The notes under the pieces: model-generated
Told to the model about the DNA's origin: nothing
Database searches by the model: none
The model's input: only the letters and a program-made list of their open reading frames with translations
Made by a program: the position numbers and the translations under genes
DNA from: Adiantum capillus-veneris
Lineage: Eukaryota > Streptophyta > Polypodiopsida > Polypodiales > Pteridaceae
Reading direction: 5' to 3'
NCBI GenBank assembly: GCA_014529385.2
Contig: CM043944.1
Location: 80,568,384 to 80,632,383 of the forward strand
DNA: 64,000 nt
In this document: positions 35,065 through 47,675 of the stretch, piece after piece
Layout of the letters: each line of letters begins with the position of its first letter
Numbering within the stretch: position 1 is the first letter of the stretch

Positions 35065-35076
35065 TGGTATCAGAGC
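35065..35076 (+). promoter_or_regulatory. initiator-Met tRNA primer-binding site
   Basis: TGGTATCAGAGC, a perfect canonical match, one base after the LTR. Confidence 0.95.
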
Positions 35077-38000
35077 AAGGTGGAGAGGAGGAAGGAGGGT
35101 GGAGCCATGGCGCAGAGAAAGCATGGTTTTCTTCTCTCTCTCCCTCTCTCTTGGATTTCTCGATGCTCTCTCGTTTGTGGACTTGGCATGGTGAAGCATG
35201 GCTTTCGCCAAGGAGGGGGGCATGAAGGCGTGAAGCCACTCTTGCCTTGCATGTTCATGCAAAGGAAGCATGGAGGAACCGCATGCAAGCTTGCTTGACA
35301 GGCCACAGGACCGGGGGCGGGGAAGGTCCGCGTGCAACAACCCTAAGTCGGGGGAAGGGAGAAGGTCGATCGGCGCCAAATTACTTCCAGATGGGCTTGA
35401 TCAGAGCGCAAGGCAGAGCTACACCTTTTTCGACACAGGGCCGAGCCCCGATTCATGGTAGAGAGCCCTGCACAACGCAATCCTTCCTCGCTACAGAGTT
35501 AACGTTTTTTTTTTATTATTGTTTGTTTTTTTTCATGGTACCCTAATAGCCCAACTAAGGACAGCCACCCCACAGGGGTTGCCGGCAAAACAGGCCTTCT
35601 CATGCAAAGGGCATGCCCGGGTCCCCATCGGGCGCATAGTGCCATACCTGATGCCCTCAGCACCCTGGAGTATGTAGTCGGTTTTCACTATGCCGAAGTT
35701 AAAGGATATATTTGACAGGTCATCAATGCGGAGTTCCGACGTGTTGCCCAAGCCACATGCAACTCGCCTACATGGTGCATACAAGGAAATATGCAATTTC
35801 TATCAGGTTCGTAATTTTCAATTCTTGCAATTTCCATAGGCTTTATGTAAAGATTTGTATTGCAAGTCTATGTATTATCTTGATCTCGGCCATGGGGTCC
35901 GAAGAGATTATCTACGGATCCAGTATTACCAAAGTCAACACATTACGTCCAATTTTGGTAGTCATTACCATGCTTTGGACCATGGAGCACGACTCCGATC
36001 GAGATACCCTCTCCACGGATTTCTTGATGCACAATTGCCTCGTACTGAAGGCAACTCAGGCATGGCTGTTCCTTATAAGGCATCGATGATTGGCAAGGCC
36101 GATTATTCTTCCAATTCTAAGCAGTAGTGACCGTGTCTACTGAACCAAACATTATTATCTGGCAAATCACTTCTTGGTTTTCTTCTTGCTGGTGTCTCAT
36201 TTGATTCTTCCGGCAGCAAGCTTCGTCAGTAAGTGTACTGGATAAGGTACGCAATTGAATTTTTTTTTTTATGCAGCATCTGTTTGATAGCTACGATATG
36301 CAATAGACGTGCATATAATATGCATACACTTTAGGCTCATAAGCATGGCTTGTGCAAATTACTGTAAGTACCAAAATGTGGATTTGTTTAAAGATTGGAA
36401 ATTTCAATCTTTAAACAGACATGCATGGCCTTTTACTGCACCTGTTTTTGAAGGAAGCAAAGCTTCAATTTACGACTCTTCCATTAAGCCGTTTCCTGTT
36501 TGGGGTATGCTATGAGCACACGACCTTGGGAAAGTTCTCCCTATGCCTACAGTATATTTCAGGCCGCCTTTTTCTCGCGCAACGGAGATGAAGATCTACA
36601 TTTGAGCGAGTTTTTCTTCCCACATCTCAAGACAACTGGTTACAGCAGGATGACCAGGTTAGACCATGTTTAGTATTGTTTATTTTTTTCCATGTTTATA
36701 CATTTACATTGGAAACTAATGCTTGTGTACAAAGCAAAGTTCTTTGACAATTTTTCATGAAGCAAGGCTTTTCCCTTGTGCCCAGGTACTGCCCAATGAC
36801 TCGGAATCATGAGCAGTGGCACACAAGATTGACAAACTGGTAAAATAGGGAATACCACCTCACAAAATCCCTACAAGTTTAAATTGTGCAAGGCACTAAT
36901 GGTTTTGGCTCTCCCGTTTGAGGCCGTCACTCTCGCCAAGGGCTTCACAATTTGTATGCACGGCATGCTAACTAGGTGGCATAAATTCCACCGCTTCAAA
37001 GATTATGCTTCCGCTATCACACCAGCCACTCTGTCACAGACATACTAAATTCTGGATAGTTTAAATTTATGGTTGCTTCAACGTACACTACCACTAAATG
37101 GAACCTAAATCTACAACATATTTCACAGGCAAAGTGCCATTTTAAGTCATTTTTCTACAGTCACGACCCCATACATGGTAAGAGGGTCAAGCTGTAGCTT
37201 GTGTTTTCTGTCCCCTCTCTCGACGAGATCGTTGTACAGGCAAATGGTTGCATGTTCATAGGATAAACTGCACATCAGGCATAAGATGCCTAACAGCACA
37301 TATTCTGGGCACACACTCTAGAAATTGAAGGAAAGTTCCTCAGCCCAGCATGCTACTCTTCTCTCTCTTTTTCTTATTTTTCTCAAGAATAATGAAAACT
37401 TCCTAAGAAGCTTTTCATACATGTTTTGTTTGGCAGTCAGCGTGAGCCAAGGAGCTCTAACTCTCAGCTAGAAATGGGCCAAGATGCCATTCACATTAGC
37501 TTTCATCGGTTTATCGATTGAACACTAAATATCATAAGAGCTAGGAGCCACACACAAGCTGGCTAAGAGCCATTGGCAGATCTTGGGTAAGATCCAACTA
37601 TTTCCATTACTTGGGTTATTGTTCTTAGGATCAAACAATTTGCCCAGTGGAGTACACATCAAACATCTGACATTCATTGACGAGCAAGAGTCTCGTCATT
37701 TCAGAGGATTTCTTGCTCTACAACACTACGAGTGTCTATGGCATCACAGTTTTGGGGTATGACCCAGCGGGTGCTTACTAAATCACCCCATAGGCATTAA
37801 GGATCACAGTTTGATCTGCATTGAGGATCACAGTTGATCTCTCCCAGTTATACTTTCAAGGAAAGAATTCTGCAATCTACCAAACGCGGTAGCAGATGGA
37901 CACACTTTTCAAGTTTATTCCAATCATTCTAGACACGGTTAACTATGTTAGTCACCGTGATCTGTTAGTTGAGCAGTTTCTACAAAGAGTCTTACCAAGG

Positions 38001-39910
38001 GGTTTGACTACATAGATTCTAATCCAAGGGCTTCGATTGCACAGGCAACACCCAGGGTTTCCTGTACAATGCTGTTTGTTTTTTCAGGTAGGGGACGTGC
38101 TCCTCCCCATTGGAATACATGTAAGTGTACATTACGTTCAAATCTCCAGGTACGCATCTATTGATTTGGTATTATTCCATTTTTAGTATGCTTTTCTTGG
38201 TTTTTCCAGACGTCTAAGTACTCTTGAATGTTACAGAGCCATGCCAAGGGCCGCATGTCGGCACAAAGTATTTTGGGCCAAGTGTCCAATCTATCTTTTT
38301 GTCTTATGATGTTACGAACCTACTTGTCGGGTTCAATTTGGCACATGTTGTCACATGGGATACAACATGGTCTAGGAACTCAAGGAGTTTGGTTTAGCTA
38401 GTGTGGAGCAAGGCTAATGTGGGTCCCTCTCACTCCCGTTGTAGAGTGTTTGCAATTACCTCCACACACAACTACATCTGGTACTTGAAGGATGTTCTTT
38501 TTTACACATCCTTACATGAGACATATTCCACATGTTGAGAATATGAGTCTCTGGACTAACACTGGCACCATTATTTCAATTATGTGTCACGACAAAGTCC
38601 CTAGGTGCTAGTCACATCTGTTATCTAGACCATTTTCAACACGACGTATCAGGAGCAATTTCGTGGCCAGAACTTGTCGGATACTTAGAATGACTTGTTA
38701 AGGTACAAGTACTGCTAACCAACATTACAGATGGTTTTTTATACATCTAGCAAGGCTATAAGTTGTTAATGAAAAAGTTTTATTGTTTGTACCTAGAAGT
38801 GATCAATGTTTTACCTTCTATTGCCATTCAGACGTTTCAGCAAGGTTTGCAAAAGATTGCGACTGGAAGTATTTAGTTTCTTTTCAGAACTTATTACATT
38901 CTTTCTTTAATGTGCGCTATGTGCATCACATTTTGCCATAAGTATTGGCAAGGCTCATTATGGATATACAGGTTCAGGTTAGTTTTTGCTAAATGCATGC
39001 ACACTAGGTGTTATGGGCCCTAGTGTTTAGCAAAGGCTGCTTTGGAACGGCATGCATATTCCTCAGGTTGTTGCTTAGGAAGCATTTTGCACTCTATGTG
39101 CACTATCTCTATGAGATTACTCTTGGATCTACTAATCATCAATAGAGGTCAGGGCTCGGTTTGGGCGTTTGTGGATTTTTTCACGTTAACCACGATGGTT
39201 ATTTCAGACATTGTTGATTCTTCACCAATGTTAAACACTACTCTGATTCCCCGTTTACCAGTCATCTGGGACGACTGTCTGTAAACCATGAGGAAAACAC
39301 ACCTCATTACGATCAGTTATCCAAGGAGATAGGTAGATTACAAAGAGTAATCTTGTGCTAAAGGATCCGCTAAGAGCATACGTTAGCACAACGCACTTCT
39401 GAATAGATGCCTTTCTCCCTATTCTAGAATTTGCTTAAGTACGATTTTCGACTTTTGAACACCCCTTGTGGTGGGGTTGGAGACGGTGTCAATACTTTCA
39501 TACGTCAAGGACTTACCAGGTGTGCTGACAAAGTATGTTGGCAAGTAACCTTCATAAGGAATGGGCAGGCTCACAACTGCATGGAAAGTTACGCCAAGGT
39601 TTCATTGCATTATTCCAGTACCTTCAGAAGATATGGAAACTGGTTATGCCTTTGGACAACTCTTAGTTGTGGTTACTCCTTTACAGCACTCAAGTGAGTC
39701 ATAAATGGAGTTACCATTTAGACCCAAGTGGTGGCAAACGGACAATAATGTTGAAAATCAAGATGTTGCTCTTGGTTTCATTGAACCTCCTCACTGCACC
39801 AATTATCGGTCATACAAACAACTCGCTCACTTATGGGACGTCAGTAAATAAAACATCAGTATTCTTTAGAAGATATTACTACTTGTGTTTTCGAGGACGA
39901 AAACTCTTCC
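35077..39910. other. non-coding interior of copy 2
   Basis: It starts with a GCCATGGCG context at 35104 that opens a short frame with an imperfect CT stretch. No long conserved frame. The 36460-39910 part matches copy 1 either side of its MULE. Confidence 0.75.
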
Positions 39911-39925
39911 TTAAGGGGGGAGTAA
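39911..39925 (+). promoter_or_regulatory. polypurine tract of copy 2
   Basis: TTAAGGGGGGAGTAA directly abuts the 3' LTR. Confidence 0.9.
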
Positions 39926-40099
39926 TGCCAGGACAAGGGTCCTACGGGGCAAGGCCCAACCTAGGGGGTCAGGGACCTAGGCCAAGGGCCGGCTAGACCT
40001 GTGCGGACTGGGGATCCGGTTAGAACAAGTGCAAGGAGCTAGCCTATATAAGGGGCAGTAGGGAGGAGGATCCCACGTTCAATTACCCTAGGTCTTACA
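39926..40099 (+). repeat. 3' LTR of copy 2
   Basis: 174 bp from TGCCAGGACAAGG to GTCTTACA. It is the same length as the 5' LTR with a handful of differences, including TGTC to TGCC at the tip. Confidence 0.95.
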
Positions 40100-40104
40100 A
40101 CAAC

Positions 40105-41115
40105 CCTGAGCTTCCTTCCCACTTTTAGATGTCTACCCACCAACTCACAAGATCTCGGTTCAGTCATCCGCCCTTTGAGCTTGCCATTGAGTCAGGCACA
40201 TCGTGGAGCTGTCACATGTACTTCCACCTCTAGGTGATCCATTGCCAGAGACATGCTAGGCATATCCTGCAATCAACATGTTCTAAAATACGACCTTCTA
40301 CACAAGAAGCCCATCAAGTACTCCATCAAGGCTACAACCAACAAGCATGAGACACAACTTCCTAGAAAGTATGACCATCAAGGAATTTACGTGCTTTTGT
40401 GAGAGCACCACATCTGGCGTACATGTGAAAGCAGAATCTTGACACTTTTTTTGGTCAAAAACCCTTCACTTTGCATCTAGTGAAAACACTATAGCAATGA
40501 ACGTGTTCCAAACCTCTTGCGAGGCTTGTGAGTACTCTCACCTTTGGGGCTGATCTGTTGTTGTTTTGGGGCTGATATGGACTATAGTTGTAATACCCAA
40601 AACAAGCACGCAAGGGGATACAATACCTTGTGTGTGCTACTGCCTATATACACCTATCACAAGCTCTCGCAAGCCCTAGTGGGCTAGTCAGAAAATCTCA
40701 AGACTTAGCCAACCACTCTTCGACCTTGCCCTTGAGATAGGCACACTACTAAGCTCTCACTTATGCTGCTTGTACTGAACATATCTTGTAATTAACGCGT
40801 TCTAAGAGACGACCTTATGGACAAGAATCCCATCAAGAACTTCCTGAGCTTTCATAAGCATCGAATTTTGCATACCTATTGACCATTTTTTGGTGCTAAA
40901 AAAACCCCTTAGCTTTCTTACCAGAGCCCTGTTGTGTGCATGTTGCAATCAATGAGCTCCGAGAGACAACATATTGGAAAGCATGACCATCAAGAACTTT
41001 ACGTGCTTTTTTGAGAGCATCACATTTGGCATAAGTGTGAAAACACACTTTTTTTGGCTAATTACTCTTCACTTCGCATCTAATGGAAAAAACACAGCAA
41101 TCAATGTTGTCTGGC
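40105..41115. repeat. ~600-bp tandem repeat array, right part
   Basis: A partial unit (40105-40330), a fuller diverged unit (~40380-40830) and a third start (~40980-41115). The third start is nearly identical to 33970-34090 (ACTTTACGTGCTTTTTTGAG, ACACACTTTTTTTGGCTAAT). Confidence 0.75.
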
Positions 41116-42655
41116 ATTTTTTGGATGAGCATAAAGCCACTAGCCTTGCCAAAAAGCTTTTCCACTAGCCTCATGTATATATGTGTACATAGCCTTGCAA
41201 GTTTTGGAAATGGCCCTGTAAAAATCCATGTACAAAGGTGTGATTTTGCCAAGCTTGAATGCTGATGTTTTGGGTTGTTCGAGTACCCAAAACATGGTTT
41301 TTGATAAGTATATTCAGCCGTGCTTTATAGCTCATGAATCGGACTTGTATATCATGAGTTATGAGCATCCAAAGCGGGCAGTCTCAACTTAGAAGGTGAT
41401 TGCAGGTGCATGCAACAAGGGCAACTGGGACAACATGGGGGTCTAAGATTAGAAATGCTGAAATTTTACATTTCTAGAGATAGTCAAGGTAATGGGCTTC
41501 AAGCCGTGTGTTATAGTGCATCGTTCGGTGACCGGAGCAGCAAGTTATGTCGCAGGGAAAGTTTTCTAAGAAGCTCCTATGCTTGGGGAGAGATCTAGAA
41601 TGTTTTGGGCTTGGGAGGAATGAGGAGGAGGCTGCCATGTGGCACAGAGATTATCCCACATGATAAGAGGAAAAGGGAATGTGAGGGGTATATAGGGCAC
41701 ATTGGGTGCCCACTATAGGTGTATCAAAGGGAGAAGAGCTCTCTCAAGGCTTGGCTATGGGGACTCATGGGCTCATGGGGAGGGAGATGGAAAATTTTGG
41801 GAGTTCAGGCTACTTGGAGAGGCACTTGGCCACTTATTCTGGTCCCCGGTCACTTGCCCCCACCCCATTCCTTAGTCAAAGGGTCACCGACATCTCATTC
41901 TTTTGCCCAAAAAAGGCCTAACAGGAGCCAATTAAAAGATGCCTGAGGAGAGAACCTTGTTGGCTAAGAAGAGTGAGAAAAATATTGGGGATAAAAGATA
42001 AGAAAACCCCCATTTTAATAGCTGCAACACCTGCATAACTTCCAGAGAGCTCATTTTTTAGCAAGAAAGAGTGCACCCCCGACTTCGAGCCGCTGCAACT
42101 CTTTCATCCTTCATCTGTTTTTTGTCTATGGATACTCTACGGACATCTCCATGAGATGAGCTTCGTCATGATGTCCCTTGTTTATCATAATTTCGAGTTT
42201 GTTCCATGCTTGAAGGGTTTTTCATAAATCTCTACAGGTGTTTACCGCAGGTGTTTTCGGTCGTGCAATAGTTCTTCATTAAACGGTGTGGCTCGTGCAA
42301 GGCTTTAGAGGCATTTATTTTCCTTCTTGTTTGCATGTTAACATCGTTTTGGTGCCCCCATTGAGGAGCAAGTGCTCCTATGCTCCAATTCGTGTGAAAT
42401 ATGTCTATTCTGCAGGCAGAGAATGTAAAGGGGATGTGGGTCCTTATGGACGACCGCCTATGTATGTGCAAATTGTGGACAACACTTGAGGCGGTCGTAT
42501 AATTGGATTGCAACCTTTGGAGGGTCGTGATGTTTTGTGAATCCAAGCATTGGGGATCAGGTTACCCAGTGTGAGATGGATTAGGTAGTGTGGAGTGATC
42601 CATCAACATCCCTTGAGCCTTTGACATCACATGTAAGTGTTTTTGTGCATCAAAC
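41116..42655 (+). other. putative LTR and leader of a second gypsy-type element
   Basis: Contains a GGGTATATAGGG TATA-like box near 41686. Near 42335-42365 is GTTAACATCGTTTTGGTGCCCCCATTG, which could be an LTR end followed by a primer site of the TTGG(C/T)GCC type seen in some plant gypsy elements. It precedes the gag fragment at 42656. No partner LTR is visible. Confidence 0.35.
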
Positions 42656-42841
42656 ATGGCAGACGAGTTCCCACAGTTTCATGGATTTCCTAATAAGAAT
42701 GCACAGACTTTTACTAAAAAATTTAAATTCAATTGCTTATTGCGAAATATACTAGACCAAGCTCTATTGTTGCGACTGCTGCAGTATAGTTTACAGGATG
42801 AGGCAAAAGATTGGTTACACAATCATGACTTACATGTCTAA
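42656..42841 (+). pseudogene. retroelement gag N-terminal fragment
   Basis: A 61-codon frame MADEFPQFHGFPNKNAQTF, with LLRLLQYSLQDEAKDWLHN near its end. This is the F-x-G ... L-x-x-x-L-x-x-x-A-x-x-W-L pattern of gypsy capsid proteins. It is cut off at 42842, where a different repeat begins. Confidence 0.6.
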
Positions 42842-42977
42842 GAGGTGAACCCCCTGAGCTTGGAACCTAATTCACTCGAGTGATAATCTAGCCTACACAT
42901 GCTCACTTGTGTGCTGGTATCAAAGATAATAACATGATTAGCACATTCTAATCATCTCTAAGATCCTTTATTATTAG

Positions 42978-42979
<2 letters not shown>

Positions 42980-43046
<67 letters not shown>
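42980..43046. repeat. TC microsatellite
   Basis: About 33 TC units. At the homologous place in repeat copy B (near 50925) there are only a few units. Confidence 0.98.
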
Positions 43047-43048
<2 letters not shown>

Positions 43049-43461
43049 CCTAATTAGAGCTCTAATGGTTATCTTGAGCACTTTCTCGAGTCTTAGAACT
43101 CTTGGACCACTGCTCTTTGATTTTTAGTAACCTAATTAGTGCTATGATTAATTAGCCGAGTTTGATCATTAGTATCCTAATTAGTGCTAGTCTTTATTAA
43201 TTCTCAATTAAGGACCTTAATCAATCTTTTTTTACATCAATAAAGCTCAATTTTGAGCCAATTTAGGTACATTAGAAGTGTGTTATTTTCATCATCTTGC
43301 ATATTTGTTCCTCCAAAATTTATCCCCTTTTGACCTGTGCATTTCATGCATTGTGAGCATGTGGAGAAAGTCTTCATGACAAGCTTCCATTAGAGCCACT
43401 CAGCTCTGCAATCCTAGCTTGGAAACCCCTTAAACTCCATCCCCAATTTTTCACTAAAAAA

Positions 43462-43628
<167 letters not shown>

Positions 43629-44370
43629 CTATCTCCCTACAAAGCCGAGAACAAAGCTTATTTTTTGAGGCCCTACCACAAGGAAAGTGGGAATGCAACT
43701 TGGTTAGGAGAGTTGACTCTCAAAACGAGTTTGGCGGGTCGCAGGTTCAATGTGCCATCCTATCTTAAGGCAAGCATGGTGCATGGACTCTACGCATTTT
43801 TCAAATCGAGCTCTATGGTCGGTCGGGTCCGTAGGTAGTGACTCACACGCAATGGCCGCTTGCATTCAAATGCGATCCTGTGGCATTAAATCCAACATTT
43901 TTTGCAACATCGACTCTGTAGGCGGGAATTCCCAAGGCACAAGGATCTATCATGTGCACTAGCTACCCGAGTCTCCTTCCTAAATTGACCCAGCCTGCCT
44001 GGAATTTTCACGGATGCCCCTCTAGTTGCCCATTCTGCTCGGTTTGCTAGGGACGCCTTTACACGGGGATCTTCAAAACCTACAAACCCCTACTAAGGGG
44101 CTCTTCCCTAGACCACACCTAGAGATGTTTCAACTCTTCCTTTGACCACACCTGCAGAGCTTTCAGCCCGCCAGCAAAAGACTCAAAGGGGAGAACATTC
44201 AAATCTTTACAAAGCTTCAAAGGCCTTCAAATTTAAAATAAAAAGGAAGAACTTCAAGTGCTAAAATTTCTCTTTGTCAAATCTTCAAGCTACTCTACGA
44301 GCATTCAGAAGAATTAACCAAAGCTTCAAAGAAATAGGCACTACTCCTTTATTGTGAAGAGCAGGGATTT

Positions 44371-44859
44371 CATTTACGTCTTCATGTGAAATGTGAAGTG
44401 GTAATAACTCATCTTATTAACACTCCATGGGAGTGTTATAACATCAAATTAACAATGACTGGCTAAAACTGGGCCTTCATGTTGGCCCACCAAGCATCCT
44501 TCCTGGCCCGACAGGCCTTGACAGGCTAGGCCTCAGGCCCAATGGGCTCACCTATATCCTCTTCCCACTCCTTAATTTTGGAGGTGGCTATATAAATATT
44601 GTCCCGTCCTTCTGAACGTCCATTTTGGCACACTCTACAAAGCTTCCACTAGAATTGTTTGTTAAGGTTTACCTTAGTTGAGGTTTACTTGTTGGCTTTC
44701 ATTCAGGTAGCTTTGATCCCTATATTTTAACATCCATGAAGTGTTACCTCCCATGGATGTCTATCTTGGATAAATGCTTTGTAGACACCCAAAAGGATTT
44801 TGATAGATTGATCTTGAAATCAATTGATCAAGAAGGATGCACTATATTCAGTGATGGAT
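44371..44859. other. LTR-like non-coding segment
   Basis: Contains AACACTCCATGGGAGTGTT, an 8-bp-arm palindrome, and GGCTATATAAATA, TATA-like, near 44587. It resembles a retroelement promoter region, but no partner is present. Confidence 0.4.
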
Positions 44860-46250
44860 AGTCAAATGTCCAATGTAGGCTGTTAATTAATGTGATGATA
44901 TATAGTCCTCAAGAGGAGTGATTTATTAAATCGGTTGACAGCTCACGTGAGATAAAGTCAAGGAGCTATATAATTGATATAATAGCAAAGACAATTCATC
45001 AAGTTGGTGTCCCCAATGTAGTACAAGTGATCATGGATAATGCCAAAAATTGATGGTCGTCTGTTCAAGGAGCACTTTCCTAGCTTGCACACATTTTGCT
45101 GCAATGCGCATAGCTTGAATCTTATGTTACAAGATTGATATAAAAAAGATGACACTGATTGGTTCCAAATCATTATAGATAAGCAAGGAAGGTGGTGAAG
45201 TTTATTTTGAAGAGATAATGTGTGCTAGATGTGTATCGGCAATGTATATCCACAATATTGAAGCTTCCATGTGAAAAAAGATTTTGCACTAACTTCTACA
45301 TTATGGAAAGCCTTTTGCAAAACAAAAATTCTGTTTGGGAGACCTTTTTTGTGTTGGCTTCTATGGGTGGGAAGCAGAGAAACTAGAAAGAGTAAAAACA
45401 AAGGTGCGGTCCTTGAGAGTTCTAATTGATGATAGACACTTTTGGTTTGACTTTGGTGACACATACTTGGTGATGAGGCCTATGATGATATCCTTGCATC
45501 AGTTTGATCTTAAGTTACCCAATATAGGGAAGGTTTACATGGGTTGCTATAATGTTCAAGAGAGCTTGAACTCTCCACCTTTTAATAAAGCCAAAAGAGA
45601 TATCTTAAATAAGTATGTACATGCTCAATGGGTCAGTGCGCATAGTCCGCTGCATAGTGTGGCTTTTTTGCTTTATCTAGAGTACTAGAACATGGATTGT
45701 GATGACTTAGATGAGGAAGATATTCAAGACTTCTATGCCATGGTCAATAATTTCTATAGCAATCCAAATGATCAAGCCCAGGCAGTTGCCGACCTGACAA
45801 AGTACAGGTTAAAGAATTGCCTTTTTAGTTTAGATTTTGTGCAAAACTTTGCATTGGAACAACCAGCATGGAGATGGTGGCTCATGAACGGTGCTTTGGT
45901 GCCTACATTACATCGATTGGCAATTAAGGTTCTTGCACAGTGTGCTACCAATTCATGTTCTAAGAAAAATTGGAGTACCTACAGCTATGTACACTTGACT
46001 ATTCGTAATTAGCTTCTCAATAATCGAGTGAGAAATTGGTATACCTATATTGCAATCACGGGCTTCTTAGCAATATTCAATTAGAAAGGTGTGAAGAAGA
46101 TAGACCACGGTGGACTATGGATATGAATGAATATAACCAGGAGCAAGGGGAAGAGGTGACAATCAAAGAACTCAAATTTTGTGAGCTTGGTGGATGTACT
46201 TTGCTTGAATTGAACACAGACCCTGAGGTGGATGATTGTTCTCCTACTTG
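44860..46250 (+). pseudogene. hAT-family transposase relic 1
   Basis: Plus-strand blocks in hAT order. VPNVVQVIMDNAKN (DDE-type D) near 45010-45050. CCNAHSLNLMLQD near 45090-45130, the CAH-L-x-L-x-L-x-D block. RFCTNFYIMESLLQNKN near 45280-45330. MISLHQFDLKLPNIGKVYMG near 45490-45545. PLHSVAFLL near 45650. The C-terminal dimerisation region, PAWRWWLMNGALVPTLHRLA with SKKNWSTYSYVH, at 45860-46010. Stops and frameshifts separate the blocks, and no N-terminal BED finger is seen. It would have been a cut-and-paste transposase. Terminal repeats were not identified. Confidence 0.85.
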
Positions 46251-46721
46251 ACAAGGAAGGGTATTGTGGAACAACGATGTAAACATAGATGGCATTGTAG
46301 GTTAACAGTCATGTAAGCTCTTTTTTTGTGACCTATGGCCGTGGGTCAATGGATTTACCACAATTACTATTTTATTGTCTTTCAACACGGTAGTCTGAGT
46401 ATTGTCATTTATGATCATTAAAAAGTTTGTTTGCTTGAATCAATTGGTGGCTTTATAAAATTTGTTATTTATGGCTACTCTAGTGTCTAGAAATCATCAT
46501 AATTTTTGTTTTCTTGAATCAATGGGCGACTTTATACACTTTGAATTTATAACATTAGTCTTGACACCAAGTAAGACTATCAAACATTCACAGATCAATT
46601 TATCCACATTTGGTTACAAGGCAGCTTTCTTCAGCGTTCATTGCAAGGGTATTATATACCATGATTCAAAAAGTGACGCAAGTTTTACAAGGCTTCAATG
46701 TTCATTGCAAGGGGGACATGT
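46251..46721. other. no recognisable gene
   Basis: AT-rich stretch after the hAT relic. A 109-codon plus frame at 46462-46791 has no motif. Confidence 0.4.
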
Positions 46722-47675
46722 TTACAAAGATACATTCTCGTTATTCAAAATAGAGTCTCTCTCCCTTGCAATGGTAGCCACTAAGTGTTGATAGTCTTTC
46801 TCCATTTTGAACATGGAATACATAAGCTTGTTAATCAAAGACTCACAAATGTGGCAGTCTTTTTTATTTACCATGTTTTGCATGAGACATGGAAAATGGT
46901 ACATGTGGCCCCACAAGCTATTCTGTAGTGACCACTCCACATGTGGAGAAAAAGTTTTTGCAAACCAAGCAAGGACCCATGGAGTCTTTTGTGTAAGCTG
47001 GAGGTGGCTGCAATGTGTTGGGATGCTCGATCATAGTCATGATTGATTTTTGTTGACATTGTTCCTCCATTTCACGGAGTTCATGCCTAAGGAGCTTGAT
47101 GTCTCTATGCAACCCTTTGGTGTTGCTTGAGTCACCTTCTCCTGTCATTTGTGTGGAGGTACGAATCCGTGTTTGCAATTCCTCGACAACGTCATGTATT
47201 TGCATGGAGGTGTTGACCCATGCATATCTTACCTCCTCTCATGATATTGTGACTGTCTCACTTCGGATATCCACTATGCTCTTATTGGGGGCCCTGTTGT
47301 TGAAGTCCACTGGCTCATTTTTAACATATTGGACGTATGTATATCATCTTTACAAACCACAAAGGACAATCATGTGGTTTGGTGTACTCCGTGTGCATGC
47401 AAGGTATATGGCCTCAGTGTGCATGCGAATGTCTGGTACAACATATTTGTCCAACTTAAATCTTCCCTTGTGGATGGAGAATTCGGACACAATCGGCCAC
47501 GCTCATTGACCATCTCTGTGGTGACATCTTTGTTGATGTCTTTCCATTGCTTGCCATTTGTTGGTGCCCACTCACTCATCCACGCAAAAACTCTCGCTTG
47601 GTCATTTGGGCCAGCTGCATCTGCAAGTGTGCACAAGTGGTCATATTCTTTTTTGGATTTCTGACGCTCATCCAT
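46722..47675 (-). pseudogene. RING-like zinc-finger protein relic with coiled coil
   Basis: Minus-strand frames. 47675-47370 is charged, with MDERQKSKKEYDHL and VFAWMSEWAPTNGKQWKDI. 47205-46918 has a helical, heptad-like stretch (RDIKLLRHELREMEEQCQQK) and then PCLVCKNFFSTCG. 46940-46722 has LWGHMYHFPCLMQNMV followed by CHICESL. Together the C-x2-C ... H-x2-H-x2-C ... C-x2-C series is a RING-H2-type zinc finger, read across a frameshift or short intron near 46925. Such fingers often make E3 ubiquitin ligases. Host or transposon origin is unclear. Confidence 0.55.

Larger units (their letters stand above)
34885..40104 (+). mobile_element. short-LTR retroelement copy 2 with 5-bp TSD (ACAAC)
   Basis: ACAAC at 34885-34889 and 40100-40104 flanks two 174-bp LTRs (34890-35063 and 39926-40099). 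A canonical primer-binding site follows the first and TTAAGGGGGGAGTAA precedes the second. The 5210-bp element has no gag, protease, RT or integrase frame, so it is non-autonomous (LARD-like, but with unusually short LTRs). It is the empty-site reference that exposes the MULE in copy 1, and it inserted into the ~600-bp repeat array. Confidence 0.93.
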
